Of a stretch of 64,000 nucleotides of DNA, positions 9,919 through 21,329 are shown one piece after another. The notes beneath the pieces were generated by a model. That model made no database searches, was not told the origin of the DNA, and saw nothing but the letters and a program-made list of their open reading frames with translations. The translations under genes were made by a program, and so were the position numbers. Numbering within the stretch: position 1 is the stretch's first letter; the number at the start of each line of letters is the position of its first letter. The DNA is from Shewanella sp. SNU WT4 (lineage in GTDB: Bacteria > Pseudomonadota > Gammaproteobacteria > Enterobacterales > Shewanellaceae), in contig NZ_CP041151.1 in assembly GCF_006494715.1 (NCBI RefSeq), forward strand, positions 496,001 through 560,000. The letters are read 5' to 3'.

Positions 9919-9942
9919 TGCAAGAGAGGCACCTCTCTTGCA
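9919..9942. other. Perfect inverted repeat downstream of recQ
   Basis: TGCAAGAGAGG at 9919-9929 and CCTCTCTTGCA at 9932-9942 are exact complements with a 2-bp centre. No T run follows. It may be the recQ terminator of the non-canonical type, or a protein site. The stretch 9837-10091 otherwise shows nothing I recognise. Confidence 0.5.
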
Positions 9943-10091
9943 AATTCCTACTAACACGCTCCTTTGCGGACAAACATCACCATTAGCATTAACCCCGCAC
10001 TCCCGGTTCTTAGATCATTCACGCCGCGCATCATTGTTGCGACAAATGCTGACATCTGCTTGGTTATGTAAACAAGATGAAAAAATGAGGC

Positions 10092-10120
10092 TTGACACTT
10101 AATAGCTTTGCAGGTTAAAA
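10092..10120 (+). promoter_or_regulatory. Predicted leu operon promoter
   Basis: A consensus -35, TTGACA at 10092-10097, is followed at 17 bp by a weak -10, TTAAAA at 10115-10120. It lies about 68 bp before the leader peptide start. The -35 is the convincing part. Confidence 0.45.
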
Positions 10121-10187
10121 ACTATTCAATGGTTTTTATTTTGGCGCGCGCTGATAGTTAGGTGCCTGCTACCACGGACTTAATCTA

Positions 10188-10256
10188 ATGCCGAGTGTGA
10201 ATATTTTATTACTCCTTAGCCTACTAACTCTCGCAATGACTGCGCGGAGCGTTTAG
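10188..10256 (+). CDS. leuL: leu operon leader peptide
   Basis: A 22-codon frame from ATG 10188 to TAG 10254-10256 contains seven leucine codons in a ten-codon stretch: TTA TTA CTC CTT, then CTA CTA, then CTC (10206-10232, peptide segment LLLLSLLTL). A GGA lies nine bases upstream; GTG 10197 is an alternative start. The peptide is expected to act only as a leucine sensor: ribosome stalling on these codons controls the downstream hairpins. It is placed as leuL is in enterobacteria, but the peptide sequence is different. The identification is inferred from codon content and the attenuator structure. Confidence 0.85.
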   Translation: MPSVNILLLLSLLTLAMTARSV

Positions 10257-10316
10257 TGCTACCAAGATGAAATATTCTCCTCACTAAACCCCGCCAGCCT
10301 AGCGGGGTTTTTTTTT
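10244..10316 (+). promoter_or_regulatory. Leucine transcription attenuator (antiterminator and terminator)
   Basis: Terminator: AAACCCCGC (10286-10294) pairs with GCGGGGTTT (10302-10310), followed by Ts to 10316. Antiterminator: GTTTAGTG (10251-10258) pairs exactly with CACTAAAC (10282-10289), extended by GCGG (10244-10247) with CCGC (10291-10294). The antiterminator uses the 5' arm of the terminator, so the two are mutually exclusive. A ribosome finishing the leader covers 10244-10258 and allows termination; one stalled at the Leu codons leaves that segment free. Confidence 0.85.
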
Positions 10317-10364
10317 CCGCCGCGGGCTACTAACGATAAAGATTACAGCTAGATGGAGAGTGCT

Positions 10365-13014
<2,650 letters not shown>

Positions 13015-13015
<1 letters not shown>

Positions 13016-14424
13016 TGGCGCAAACTCTGTATCACAAAGTCTGGCTGCAGCATTTAGTGGCAGAACCTGCTGGCGAAGCTGCCATCTTATATGTTGATAG
13101 GCATTTAGTGCATGAAGTGACGTCACCGCAAGCCTTTGCAGGCCTTAAGGCGACGGGGCGGCGCGTACGCGCGCCTCACAAAACCTTTGCCACTATGGAT
13201 CATAATACCTCGACCCGCAGCGCCAGCCTTGATGCCTTAAGCAGCGAAGCGCGCATTCAAGTGGATACCTTGGCTGATAATTGCCGCGAGTTTGGCATTC
13301 GCTTATATGACATTCATCATCCCAATCAAGGGATAGTGCACGTCATGGGCCCAGAGCTTGGCATTACCTTACCCGGCGCTGTGATTGTTTGTGGTGACTC
13401 CCATACTGCCACCCATGGCGCCTTTGGTGCTTTAGCTTTTGGCATAGGCACCAGTGAAGTTGAGCATGTGTTAGCTACGCAAACTCTGCGCCAGCAAGCG
13501 GCTAAAACCATGAAGATTGAAGTCACAGGTCAGTTAGGCGCAGGGATCACCGCTAAAGATCTGGTGTTAGCCATCATAGGTAAGCTTGGGCACGCAGGTG
13601 GCACTGGCTATGTGGTGGAGTTTTGCGGCGAAGCCATTCGCGCCTTGTCGATGGAAGGGCGCATGACTGTGTGCAACATGGCGATAGAAATGGGCGCTAA
13701 GGCGGGCATGATAGCCCCAGATGCCACGACTTTTGCCTATTTAGAAGGGCGCGAATTTGCCCCTAAAGGTGAGCAATGGACTGAGGCCGTGGCGGCTTGG
13801 TCTAAGTTGCACTCAGATACTGATGCTCGCTTTGATGCTTGCATTAGCTTAAATGCTGCCGATATCGCGCCGCAATTAACTTGGGGAACCAATCCCGGGC
13901 AAGTGGTCGCCATTGATGGCCGAGTGCCAGACCCTAGGGCAGAAATAGATGAAGCTAAGCGCGCCACTATGCAAAAGGCGCTTGATTATATTGGCTTAAC
14001 GCCAGGCACCTTAATGAGTGAGGTCGCCATTAATAAAGTCTTTATTGGCTCTTGCACTAATTCGCGCATTGAAGATTTACGCGCCGCGGCGCTGGAAGCT
14101 AAAGGCAAGCAAGTGGCCGCTGGGGTTAGCGCCATCGTTGTGCCGGGCTCTGGGCAAGTAAAAGCCCAAGCTGAGACTGAGGGTCTAGATAAGATTTTTA
14201 TCGACGCTGGCTTTGAGTGGCGCTTACCGGGTTGCTCCATGTGTTTAGCCATGAATGATGACAAGCTTGAAAGCGGCGATCGCTGCGCTTCTACCAGTAA
14301 TCGCAATTTTGAAGGGCGTCAGGGGCGTGGTAGTCGCACTCATTTAGTGAGCCCAGCAATGGCGGCGGCCGCTGCTGTGGCTGGTCATTTTGTGGATATT
14401 CGCACTACCGTCAAGGAGCAATAA
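13015..14424 (+). CDS. leuC: 3-isopropylmalate dehydratase large subunit
   Basis: The aconitase-type large subunit isomerises 2- to 3-isopropylmalate with LeuD. The 469 residues include the [4Fe-4S] ligand motifs GSCTNSR and GCSMCL and the substrate region [27 protein letters not shown]. The start ATG 13015 shares a base with the leuB stop. leuD begins one base after its stop. Expression should follow the attenuator. Confidence 0.96.
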
Positions 14425-14425
14425 G

Positions 14426-15031
14426 ATGCAGGCTTTTACTAAAGAAGTCGGGTTGGCTGTGGTGCTTAATAACGCCAACATAGATACCGACCAAATTATC
14501 CCTAAACAGTTTTTATCAAAAGTGACCCGCGATGGCTTTGGCGTGCATCTATTCCATGATTGGCGCTACTTGGATGATGCAGGGCTAGTGCCTAATCCTG
14601 AGTTTGCCCTCAATCAGCCAAGATTTGATGGCGCTTCAATTTTAATTGCGGGGGATAACTTTGGCTGTGGCTCGAGTCGCGAGCATGCGCCTTGGGCTTT
14701 GGCTGACTTTGGCTTTAGAGCTGTCATCGCCTCATCTTTTGCGGATATTTTTTACTCGAATGCCATCAATAATGGGTTGTTACCTGTGGTGTTAACGGCC
14801 GCGGAAGTGCAATTACTGATTGATGATGTCGAGGCCGTGGCTGGCACTTTAGTCAGTATCGATTTGGCGGCGCAAACTGTCACATCGCCAACGCGGCGAA
14901 CATTTGCATTTGCCATAAATCCAGCGAATAAGCAGCGCTTATTAAAAGGGTTAGATGCCATAGGTTTGAGCTTAGAACATGAGAAAAGCATCGCTAACTT
15001 TGAAGCGAATACTCAGGTTTGGTATCGATAG
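14426..15031 (+). CDS. leuD: 3-isopropylmalate dehydratase small subunit
   Basis: The swivelling small subunit of isopropylmalate isomerase. ATG 14426, with AAGGAG upstream, gives 201 residues, the same length as E. coli LeuD, starting [29 protein letters not shown]. The motif [17 protein letters not shown] is intact. It is the last gene of leuABCD. Confidence 0.96.
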   Translation: MQAFTKEVGLAVVLNNANIDTDQIIPKQFLSKVTRDGFGVHLFHDWRYLDDAGLVPNPEFALNQPRFDGASILIAGDNFGCGSSREHAPWALADFGFRAVIASSFADIFYSNAINNGLLPVVLTAAEVQLLIDDVEAVAGTLVSIDLAAQTVTSPTRRTFAFAINPANKQRLLKGLDAIGLSLEHEKSIANFEANTQVWYR

Positions 15032-15063
15032 TTTAAGCGTACACTTGTACCTAAGTTAGATGG

Positions 15064-15107
15064 AAATGCCAGTAGATTTAGCTAGCGCTAAAGCTGCTGG
15101 CATTTTT
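15064..15107 (+). terminator. leu operon terminator
   Basis: AAATGCCAG (15064-15072) pairs with CTGGCATTT (15097-15105), with a second nested stem TTTAGC/GCTAAA around TAGC, followed by Ts. It lies 32 bp past leuD. Confidence 0.8.
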
Positions 15108-15170
15108 GTTGGCGACCTTTTTTTGCCAACTTGTTGATTTTTAAGTGGTGTGACACTTGTTGTGCTTCTG

Positions 15171-15232
15171 TTGTTTTCTGGTGCTAGTGAAATATGCTAA
15201 TCACATGGTTATTTTTTAATAAACAGCTGTTT
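15171..15232 (+). promoter_or_regulatory. Candidate fadL promoter and fatty-acid regulator site
   Basis: A weak promoter, TTGTTT at 15171-15176 and TATGCT at 15193-15198 (16-bp spacing), is followed by the perfect palindrome AAACAGCTGTTT at 15221-15232. An AAAC-N4-GTTT core is compatible with PsrA-type fatty-acid repressors, and the site would sit just downstream of the start point. The remaining 300 bp to fadL hold no convincing gene; a 62-codon frame at 15274-15462 lacks a ribosome site. Confidence 0.35.
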
Positions 15233-15531
15233 TGCCTATGTGTTTTTGTTTTTACTTTTTTAAACAGTAAGTTATGTCTGTGCTGGTTGCTTGGTTTATG
15301 GCGCTTAGCGACGTTAAGCGCGTTTTCGTACGCTGTGTTTTGGCGTCAATGGTGATAGTGGTCACTGATTTTGCTGTCAAGCCGCTCGCTGCCAGAGGAT
15401 CATCCTGTTTTAATGCGAATGCTTGCAAAGATATGCTGCTAACGTACACTGCCGCTCAATAAGTTGAGTGATTACTCTACTCAATAGCGAGTCGGAAACT
15501 CCGGCTAAGTTAAAAAATACAGAGAAGAATA

Positions 15532-16860
15532 ATGAAAAAGCAGATCCATTCTTTGGCCGTGACTTCATTGGCGGTCAGTTCAGCATTACTGGGTATGACG
15601 TCAACTGCGCACGCGGCGGGCTTTCAATTAGCTGAAACCTCAGCCACTGGACTTGGCCGCGCGTTTGCGGGTGAAGCTGCCATGGCTGACAATGCTGCTA
15701 CACAATTTCGCAACCCTGCCATGATGACTTACCTTGAAGGCACGCAAATGACAGCTGGCGCCATCTTGGTGATGCCAAATGTCGATGTTGATGGTCATGT
15801 GACAGTTAAAGGGGTTGACTACGAAACGTCAGCTAAAGATATTGCTGGCGATGCGGTGATCCCTAACTTCTTTGTCACTCATCAACTCAATGATAAGTGG
15901 CATGTAGGTTTAGCCTTAGGCACCAACTTTGGTATGGCTACCGAATTTGATGATAGCTTTCGTGGCACTCAATTTGGTAACGAAGCCTCTATTACTGCCA
16001 TCGAAATCAACCCAAACCTAGCTTATCGCATCAACGATCAGTTAAGCATAGGCGCTGGTGTGCGTATGGTTCTGGGTGAAGGCAGCATAGGCGCTAAGAG
16101 CTCAGCTGATTTAACCCTGCCACCATCATTAGGTGGGATAACTGTTCCTAAAGGCACCACCCTTAAGTATATGAAGGGCGATAATATTTCTTGGGGTTGG
16201 CAGTTAGGCGGTGCGTGGCAAATCAATGCTGATAACCGCATAGGTGTGAACTACCGTTCAGAGGTTGAACAAACGCTGGAAGGGCAAGCTCATGGTTTTG
16301 GTTTTAATCCTCTGAACCCGAGTATGACATACGATGGTTCCATGGATTTAACTTTGCCAGCCAGCGCTGAAATTGCTTCTTTCCATCAATTGACGCCGCA
16401 GTTCGCTGTGCATGCCAGTGTCAACTGGACCGATTGGAGTACATTCGACAAGTTAGAAGCCTATGTTCCTTCGCTTGAAACGCAAACTCAATTAGTGAAA
16501 CAAGAAAACTGGGAAGATAGCTATCGTTTTGCTGTGGGCGCAACGTATCGTTTAGATGCTAAGTCTACTCTGCGCGCGGGTGTGGCGTATGACATGTCAG
16601 CGGTATCTGATGCTAACCGTACCATTACTATTCCAGAAATGGACCGTGTATGGTTGAGCGCAGGTTATGGCTATCAGTTCAGCAAGCAGTTTGATATGGA
16701 CTTTGGTCTGACTTACATCATTGCTGATGAGTCACCAGTCAGTGAGCCGCGCTCAGGCATCAGCTCAGATAACTCTTCAGCCTTGTTTGGCGGTAGTTTC
16801 AGCGGTACTACTAGTGGCAATATCATTCTGGTGGGCGTACAGGCTAGCTACAAGTTTTAA
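15532..16860 (+). CDS. fadL: FadL family outer-membrane long-chain fatty acid transporter
   Basis: An outer-membrane beta-barrel that takes up long-chain fatty acids. The 442-residue precursor has a signal peptide cut after AHA (about residue 28), giving mature AGFQLAETSATGLGRAFAGEAAMADNAAT. This is the family hatch region, including the NPA motif in RNPAMMTYL. It ends in Phe (SYKF), as expected for a barrel inserted by the BAM machinery. AGAGAAG precedes the start. It is monocistronic, closed by a hairpin. Confidence 0.93.
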   Translation: MKKQIHSLAVTSLAVSSALLGMTSTAHAAGFQLAETSATGLGRAFAGEAAMADNAATQFRNPAMMTYLEGTQMTAGAILVMPNVDVDGHVTVKGVDYETSAKDIAGDAVIPNFFVTHQLNDKWHVGLALGTNFGMATEFDDSFRGTQFGNEASITAIEINPNLAYRINDQLSIGAGVRMVLGEGSIGAKSSADLTLPPSLGGITVPKGTTLKYMKGDNISWGWQLGGAWQINADNRIGVNYRSEVEQTLEGQAHGFGFNPLNPSMTYDGSMDLTLPASAEIASFHQLTPQFAVHASVNWTDWSTFDKLEAYVPSLETQTQLVKQENWEDSYRFAVGATYRLDAKSTLRAGVAYDMSAVSDANRTITIPEMDRVWLSAGYGYQFSKQFDMDFGLTYIIADESPVSEPRSGISSDNSSALFGGSFSGTTSGNIILVGVQASYKF

Positions 16861-16886
16861 CTTGTATAGACAATTAGCGCTGTAAC

Positions 16887-16913
16887 AAAAAGGGTGCCCA
16901 TGGGCACCCTTTT
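16887..16913. terminator. Bidirectional terminator between fadL and phsC
   Basis: AAAAAGGGTGCC and GGCACCCTTTT arms around CATG, with A and T runs on both sides, serve the two convergent genes. Confidence 0.85.
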
Positions 16914-16931
16914 GAATATTGGCTTAGCTCA

Positions 16932-17879
16932 TTAGCTGATGTAGCTTTGGCCAGCGTACACCACGAAGTGACGCAGGGCTAACACCCCAAGAATGGTGCA
17001 GCTTGACACTGTAATCAAAAAGCCTTTAGTGTGTTTCCACGATTTTGGCGCTAAGGTCGAGGCCAGTACTGGCACAGCTAAGCCAAGACCTACCACACCT
17101 ATCCAGAAGACACTTGCCCAAGTACCAGTAGTGATAGCTGCGGTCGCGGCTTTGGCGGCAGGGCCTGAGAAGTTTAAGCCCACAAACAAGAGTACCAGAC
17201 ACAGAGCTTCATTAAAGGCGACTGGGTATTCGATACGGTGCACTTGCTCAATACAATCAGACTCTTTTTTGCTAAAGAACAAGGTCGCAATCAAGATATT
17301 ACCCGCACTACCCACAGAGAGCGCCGAGGCTAAGAACAGCGCTGGCAGTACCGCAGTATTGAGGATAGGGTAGCTAATCATGGCCGACAGTAAGAAGCCG
17401 GTATAAACCCCCACACCTAAGGCTAAGGCGAAAATCAGCTTGTTAATGCTGCCTTCTACTTGGCGGCAGACCTTAAGAACACCCGCAAGCCAAGGGGCGA
17501 AATGTAGCACTTGCTTGTCAAAGACTAAGGCTGCAAATACAAACACTAAGGGAATGTACAGCAGTAGGGCGATAACCCCCCAAGCCATGACAGAGGTGAG
17601 GTTGTAGTTCAGCAGTATGTGATAAAACTCAAACGGCTTAGTTAAGTCGAGCACTAATAACGCCATGCCAAGACAGATGGCCACCGGGCCAATCACGGCC
17701 GCCGCCTTAATGACAGGCAAGCCTTCACAGGGTAAGCCGCGGCTTTGCTTGTACCATTTAAGGCCTATGGCCACTAACATAGAACCCGCCGATAAGCCTG
17801 CCATAAACAGGTAGACAGCTATGATCCAGTTCCACACCACAGGATCGTATTGCTCCATTGAGCCCCAGATATTGTTCAT
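16932..17879 (-). CDS. phsC: NrfD/PsrC family membrane anchor of thiosulfate/polysulfide reductase
   Basis: An integral membrane subunit that oxidises quinol and passes electrons to the PhsB iron-sulfur subunit. The 315 residues form about eight hydrophobic segments typical of NrfD/PsrC. It is not the haem b type of PhsC found in Salmonella, so psrC is an equally good name. Its start overlaps the phsB stop by 4 bp. It is the last gene of phsABC. The electron acceptor cannot be decided from this subunit. Confidence 0.9.
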   Translation of the reverse strand: MNNIWGSMEQYDPVVWNWIIAVYLFMAGLSAGSMLVAIGLKWYKQSRGLPCEGLPVIKAAAVIGPVAICLGMALLVLDLTKPFEFYHILLNYNLTSVMAWGVIALLLYIPLVFVFAALVFDKQVLHFAPWLAGVLKVCRQVEGSINKLIFALALGVGVYTGFLLSAMISYPILNTAVLPALFLASALSVGSAGNILIATLFFSKKESDCIEQVHRIEYPVAFNEALCLVLLFVGLNFSGPAAKAATAAITTGTWASVFWIGVVGLGLAVPVLASTLAPKSWKHTKGFLITVSSCTILGVLALRHFVVYAGQSYIS

Positions 17880-18448
17880 GCTTGGATCCCTCCCTTACGA
17901 CCAGGAATGCGATATAAACGCGGCTCAGTGCCGAGGTTAACCTTTTGCTGATAACTTGGTTTAGTGTCTAACACTTTGCGCACTTCGCTGGTGAGATCGT
18001 TAGCATCGCCAAACACTAAGGCTTGGGTTGGGCAAACAGTCACACAGGCTGGCTGCTCGCCGCGAGCCAAACGGGTATCTTTACAATAGTTACACTTATC
18101 TGGCACTCGGGTTTCAGGGTTAATGAAACGCACCTTGTACGGACAAGCGGCGACGCAATAGAGGCAACCCACGCACTTGCCTTCGTTGATTGAGACAATG
18201 CCGTTTTCATCTACATAGGCCGCGCCCGTTGGGCATACCTTAACGCAAGGGGCATTTTCACACTGCTCGCACGACACCCGATTGTACTTAAAATGCAGGT
18301 GCGGATAGTTGCCATAAGGCCCTTCAATGCGTACCTGCAGTCTTGTGACTGACTCAGGTACATTATTTTCGCTGCGACAGGCAACATTACAGGCCTGACA
18401 GCCAATGCACTTGTTTTCATCGTGCACGAGAACATAACGTTTAGTCAT
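17876..18448 (-). CDS. phsB: Four-cluster ferredoxin subunit of thiosulfate/polysulfide reductase
   Basis: It transfers electrons between the membrane anchor and the molybdenum subunit. The 190 residues carry four cysteine sets for [4Fe-4S] clusters: CIGCQACNVAC near the N-terminus (Cys14, 17, 20, 24), CEQCENAPCVKVC, CVGCLYCVAAC, and the split CNYC with CVTVCPTQALVFGD. It has no export signal, as expected for a subunit carried across the membrane with a Tat-signal partner. It overlaps phsC and lies 12 bp after phsA. psrB is an alternative name. Confidence 0.93.
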   Translation of the reverse strand: MTKRYVLVHDENKCIGCQACNVACRSENNVPESVTRLQVRIEGPYGNYPHLHFKYNRVSCEQCENAPCVKVCPTGAAYVDENGIVSINEGKCVGCLYCVAACPYKVRFINPETRVPDKCNYCKDTRLARGEQPACVTVCPTQALVFGDANDLTSEVRKVLDTKPSYQQKVNLGTEPRLYRIPGRKGGIQA

Positions 18449-18460
18449 AGTTAACTCCGA

Positions 18461-20740
18461 TTAAATCTTGGCTATCTTCACGCCCGTGGTATGCAGGTTC
18501 ATGCCTGTAACGGGTGAAGTGACATGAGGAAGTAAGTTGCCACAATGGACACCTTTGCCTGTGGCGCGCGCCAATTCTTTGTTTTTAGAGCCAAAGCCCA
18601 TGTAAGCGAAAACGGTATCGGTACGAATGCCTGGGGTGATGAGGGCATGGCCTTCTTCAGTACCGGTATCGTTATAAATGCGTATCTTGTCGCCGGTGCG
18701 AATATTGAGTAGGCCTGCGGTCAGCGGGTGGATCCACACGCCATTGTCAGACATCAAGTTAGCCAGCATAGGTACGTTTTGGCTGCCGGCGTTGGTGTGC
18801 ACAGCGACCTTGCCTTGAATAAAGAACAGTTCGTCGGCCTTTTTCATGGTGACTTCACGGTAGCGAATAACGCCGCGCCCTGGGGCCATGGCTTCTACTG
18901 TGTCTGAGCTCAGCTCAATCTTGCCACTTGGGGTCTTAAACTTAAGATGACTAGCATAAGTGCCATCGCTATCCGGCACTTGAGCATTAGGGTAGGCGGC
19001 CACAAAGTCACGCACCATGCCAGGTTCGCGCAGCATTAATGGCTTACCGTAGCTAACAAAACCGTCTTGCTTAATCTTTTGCAGCAGCGCCACATCGCTA
19101 TTGACTTGGAACATCTGCAGGGTGTCCATATTTTCCCAAGGGAAATACTGACCTAGGCCTAAGCCTTCACCGACTTCTTTCCAAATTTGCCAGCTTGGGC
19201 GGGTATCACCTATCGGCTCAACCACTTTTTGACGGACATAGTAAGCAGGAGTTTTACCTGACTTGTCGGCAATTTCTTCATCGCGCTCAAGGTAGGTGGA
19301 CTCTGGCAGGAAGATGTCAGCATAAGCGGCACTTTCACTGATATAGATATCGCAGCACACCACAAAATCGAGCTTCTTTAAGGTCTCAACAATGCGGGCG
19401 CGATCTGTCATGGTCTGCATTGGGTTAGTGCGGCACATAACCCAGCCATGTAACTGATAAGGCACGGCTGATAAGGTCGCATCGAGAATGGTTTGATAAA
19501 TACCGCCCGATGTCCACATCATGGCGTATTGCTCATCAACCATATCAATACGCTTAGCATTTGGCTTAGGCATGTCTTTCACGCCAGGCTTAGCTAACAC
19601 TGGCGCAATGTTATCGCCAGCAAACTTGTTATAACTCGCGGCTTTATTGCCAAAGTACAGGCCGCCTTTACGCTCGATATTGCCAATTAACACGTTGGCG
19701 GCATACAAGGCGCGGCGCATTTCAAATTCTTCAGTGGTGAAGGACGATCTATGGCCAAAGTCGACACAAGCGTGTGGCGCCGCATCGGCATATTCATGGG
19801 TAATACGGCGAATATCTTTGGCAGGAACGTCAGAAATAGACTCAGCCCACTCAGGGGTATAAGCGCTGACTTCTTTAGCAAAGGCGTCAAAGCCAGTGAC
19901 ATACTGCTCCACAAAGGCTTTGTCATAGAGGTTGTCATTAATCAGCACATGACACATAGCCAAGGCTACGGCGACGTCGGTACCTGGCTTAATGGCATAC
20001 CACTCATCGGCTTTATCAGCGACGATAGAGAAGCGTGGTTCAAACACCACAAGCTTGGCGCCTTTTTCCATTTGCGCATGCATCATGCCGCGGGTTTCGG
20101 ACATATTGATACCTTCATAAAGGTTATGGCCGAAGTTGATTATGTATTTTGAATTGCTCAAATCACGGTTAATCTTGCTGCCTAACATGGCTTTAGCGGC
20201 AACTTCGTAACCACCTGGGCAAGTCGATGCATGAGTAAAGGTATTTGGCGTGCCAAAGGCTTTGGCTAAATGGAATAAGTGATTAGACAGTGAACCTGAT
20301 TTTGATGAGAAGGCAACCGCTTCAGCGCCGTGTTGCTGCTTAATCTTATTGAGATTTTCGGTAATGATGGCATAGGCTTCATTCCACTCAATTTCTTGCC
20401 ACTTGCCTTCGCCGCGCTCACCCACACGTTTAAGTGGCTTAACTATGCGCTGCTTATCATAAAGTTGGCTGTGACCCGCGCCGCCGCGAGCACACACGGC
20501 GCCGCCAAAGGCTTTGGCTTTGTCGTTGCCTAAAATCGATACGTTTTTACCGTTAACAATTCGCGCTGAAATTGGGCAGCGGGTTGAACACATTTCACAA
20601 ATACTGGCGACACTGGTCGCTGAACCTGTGAGTTCGGTGCGCTCTAATGCAGCTAACGATCCTGGCAGGAAGCTTGCCAAGGCGCAAGTGGCGGTACCTG
20701 CGCCGGCACCTTTGATAAAGGTTCGCCTATCTAGTTTCAT
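18461..20740 (-). CDS. phsA: Molybdopterin catalytic subunit of thiosulfate/polysulfide reductase
   Basis: The periplasmic catalytic subunit, a DMSO-reductase-family enzyme. ATG 20740, with GGGG nine bases upstream, is preferred to ATG 20755, which has no ribosome site; it gives 759 residues. The Tat signal is DRRTFIKGAGAG. A [4Fe-4S] set follows at Cys48, Cys51, Cys55 and Cys83. Cys174 in ASTCPGGYEV is the probable molybdenum ligand. Known relatives are Salmonella PhsA and Shewanella oneidensis PsrA, the latter needed for both thiosulfate and sulfur reduction. The adjacent sensor pair favours thiosulfate. Confidence 0.92.
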   Translation of the reverse strand: MKLDRRTFIKGAGAGTATCALASFLPGSLAALERTELTGSATSVASICEMCSTRCPISARIVNGKNVSILGNDKAKAFGGAVCARGGAGHSQLYDKQRIVKPLKRVGERGEGKWQEIEWNEAYAIITENLNKIKQQHGAEAVAFSSKSGSLSNHLFHLAKAFGTPNTFTHASTCPGGYEVAAKAMLGSKINRDLSNSKYIINFGHNLYEGINMSETRGMMHAQMEKGAKLVVFEPRFSIVADKADEWYAIKPGTDVAVALAMCHVLINDNLYDKAFVEQYVTGFDAFAKEVSAYTPEWAESISDVPAKDIRRITHEYADAAPHACVDFGHRSSFTTEEFEMRRALYAANVLIGNIERKGGLYFGNKAASYNKFAGDNIAPVLAKPGVKDMPKPNAKRIDMVDEQYAMMWTSGGIYQTILDATLSAVPYQLHGWVMCRTNPMQTMTDRARIVETLKKLDFVVCCDIYISESAAYADIFLPESTYLERDEEIADKSGKTPAYYVRQKVVEPIGDTRPSWQIWKEVGEGLGLGQYFPWENMDTLQMFQVNSDVALLQKIKQDGFVSYGKPLMLREPGMVRDFVAAYPNAQVPDSDGTYASHLKFKTPSGKIELSSDTVEAMAPGRGVIRYREVTMKKADELFFIQGKVAVHTNAGSQNVPMLANLMSDNGVWIHPLTAGLLNIRTGDKIRIYNDTGTEEGHALITPGIRTDTVFAYMGFGSKNKELARATGKGVHCGNLLPHVTSPVTGMNLHTTGVKIAKI

Positions 20741-20830
20741 TATTATTATCCCCATGGGTGCTTGCTAAGGGTGAGCCGGTTGACTCGGCGTGTTAATAGC
20801 ATTGTGGCGAGGGGACTTAAGGCTGGATAT

Positions 20831-20938
20831 TGTGGTAAACCACATGGTGATGTTTGCTGTTATGCAATTGTGAAGCGGGTCAAAGTTTGTTTTTTGAGCA
20901 GCAGCAAAGGCTGGCTTTGTCTATTGTGGTTAACCACA
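20831..20938 (-). promoter_or_regulatory. phsABC control region: two palindromes around a CRP-like site
   Basis: TGTGGTAAACCACA (20831-20844) and the perfect palindrome TGTGGTTAACCACA (20925-20938) differ at one base and have centres 94 bp apart, close to nine helical turns. Between them TGTGA-N6-TCAAA (20869-20884) matches 8 of 10 bases of the CRP half-sites. They lie about 90-200 bp upstream of phsA. I infer that the palindromes bind the adjacent response regulator; no other copy was seen in the window. Confidence 0.6.
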
Positions 20939-21114
20939 TATAGGTATTCATTTGCGTAAAAGTGAGCTTTGTTTGGCAGCTTGGCGCTAGGATGTGAGTT
21001 AGGTCTTAGTGATAAAGCTCATCTAACTTAAGCGTGATGGGCGTGAGGTTTTTACCAAGATTTAAGTTGCTTGTTGCGGGCGCAGACACAGCGACGCTAA
21101 TAACTCGCGGTAAA

Positions 21115-21197
21115 TCCATCCTTGGACGCTCGACGACAACATCCCTGTTGTCGACGGTTATTGGTATCGCTATGCCTGCTGCAGGAGTTGTCTGCAG
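21115..21197. repeat. Cluster of small hairpins with TCCY loops
   Basis: In the 590-bp gap between phsA and the sensor gene, TCCA-TCCT-TGGA (21115-21126) is followed by CGACAACA-TCCC-TGTTGTCG (21134-21153), CCTGC-T-GCAGG (21175-21185) and a second CTGCAG. It looks like a multicopy intergenic repeat of the type common in Shewanella and related genomes, but only one copy is in this window. An 85-codon frame over it is not a credible gene. Confidence 0.4.
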
Positions 21198-21329
21198 TGT
21201 TAGTTTATTGCTTGGTAATCATCTGAATTTCAGCAGATTTGGTTTAGCTCTCTTTTTGTTTTTCTTTCTATTGGAAAGTTACTCTTTTTAAAAACATCAC
21301 ACAGATCAAAGGCGTAGCGTTAGGTTTGA

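Noticed and set aside
15274..15462. 62-codon frame upstream of fadL
   Set aside because: No ribosome site and no recognisable family; more likely untranslated leader.
20962..21291. 85-codon frame with hydrophobic C-terminus in the phsA-kinase gap
   Set aside because: No ribosome site, runs through hairpin repeats, composition explained by the T-rich tract.
21296..21316. FNR/CRP-like sequence TTGATCTGTGTGATG (minus strand) after the kinase gene
   Set aside because: Only partial match and no gene start within 500 bp that it could serve.
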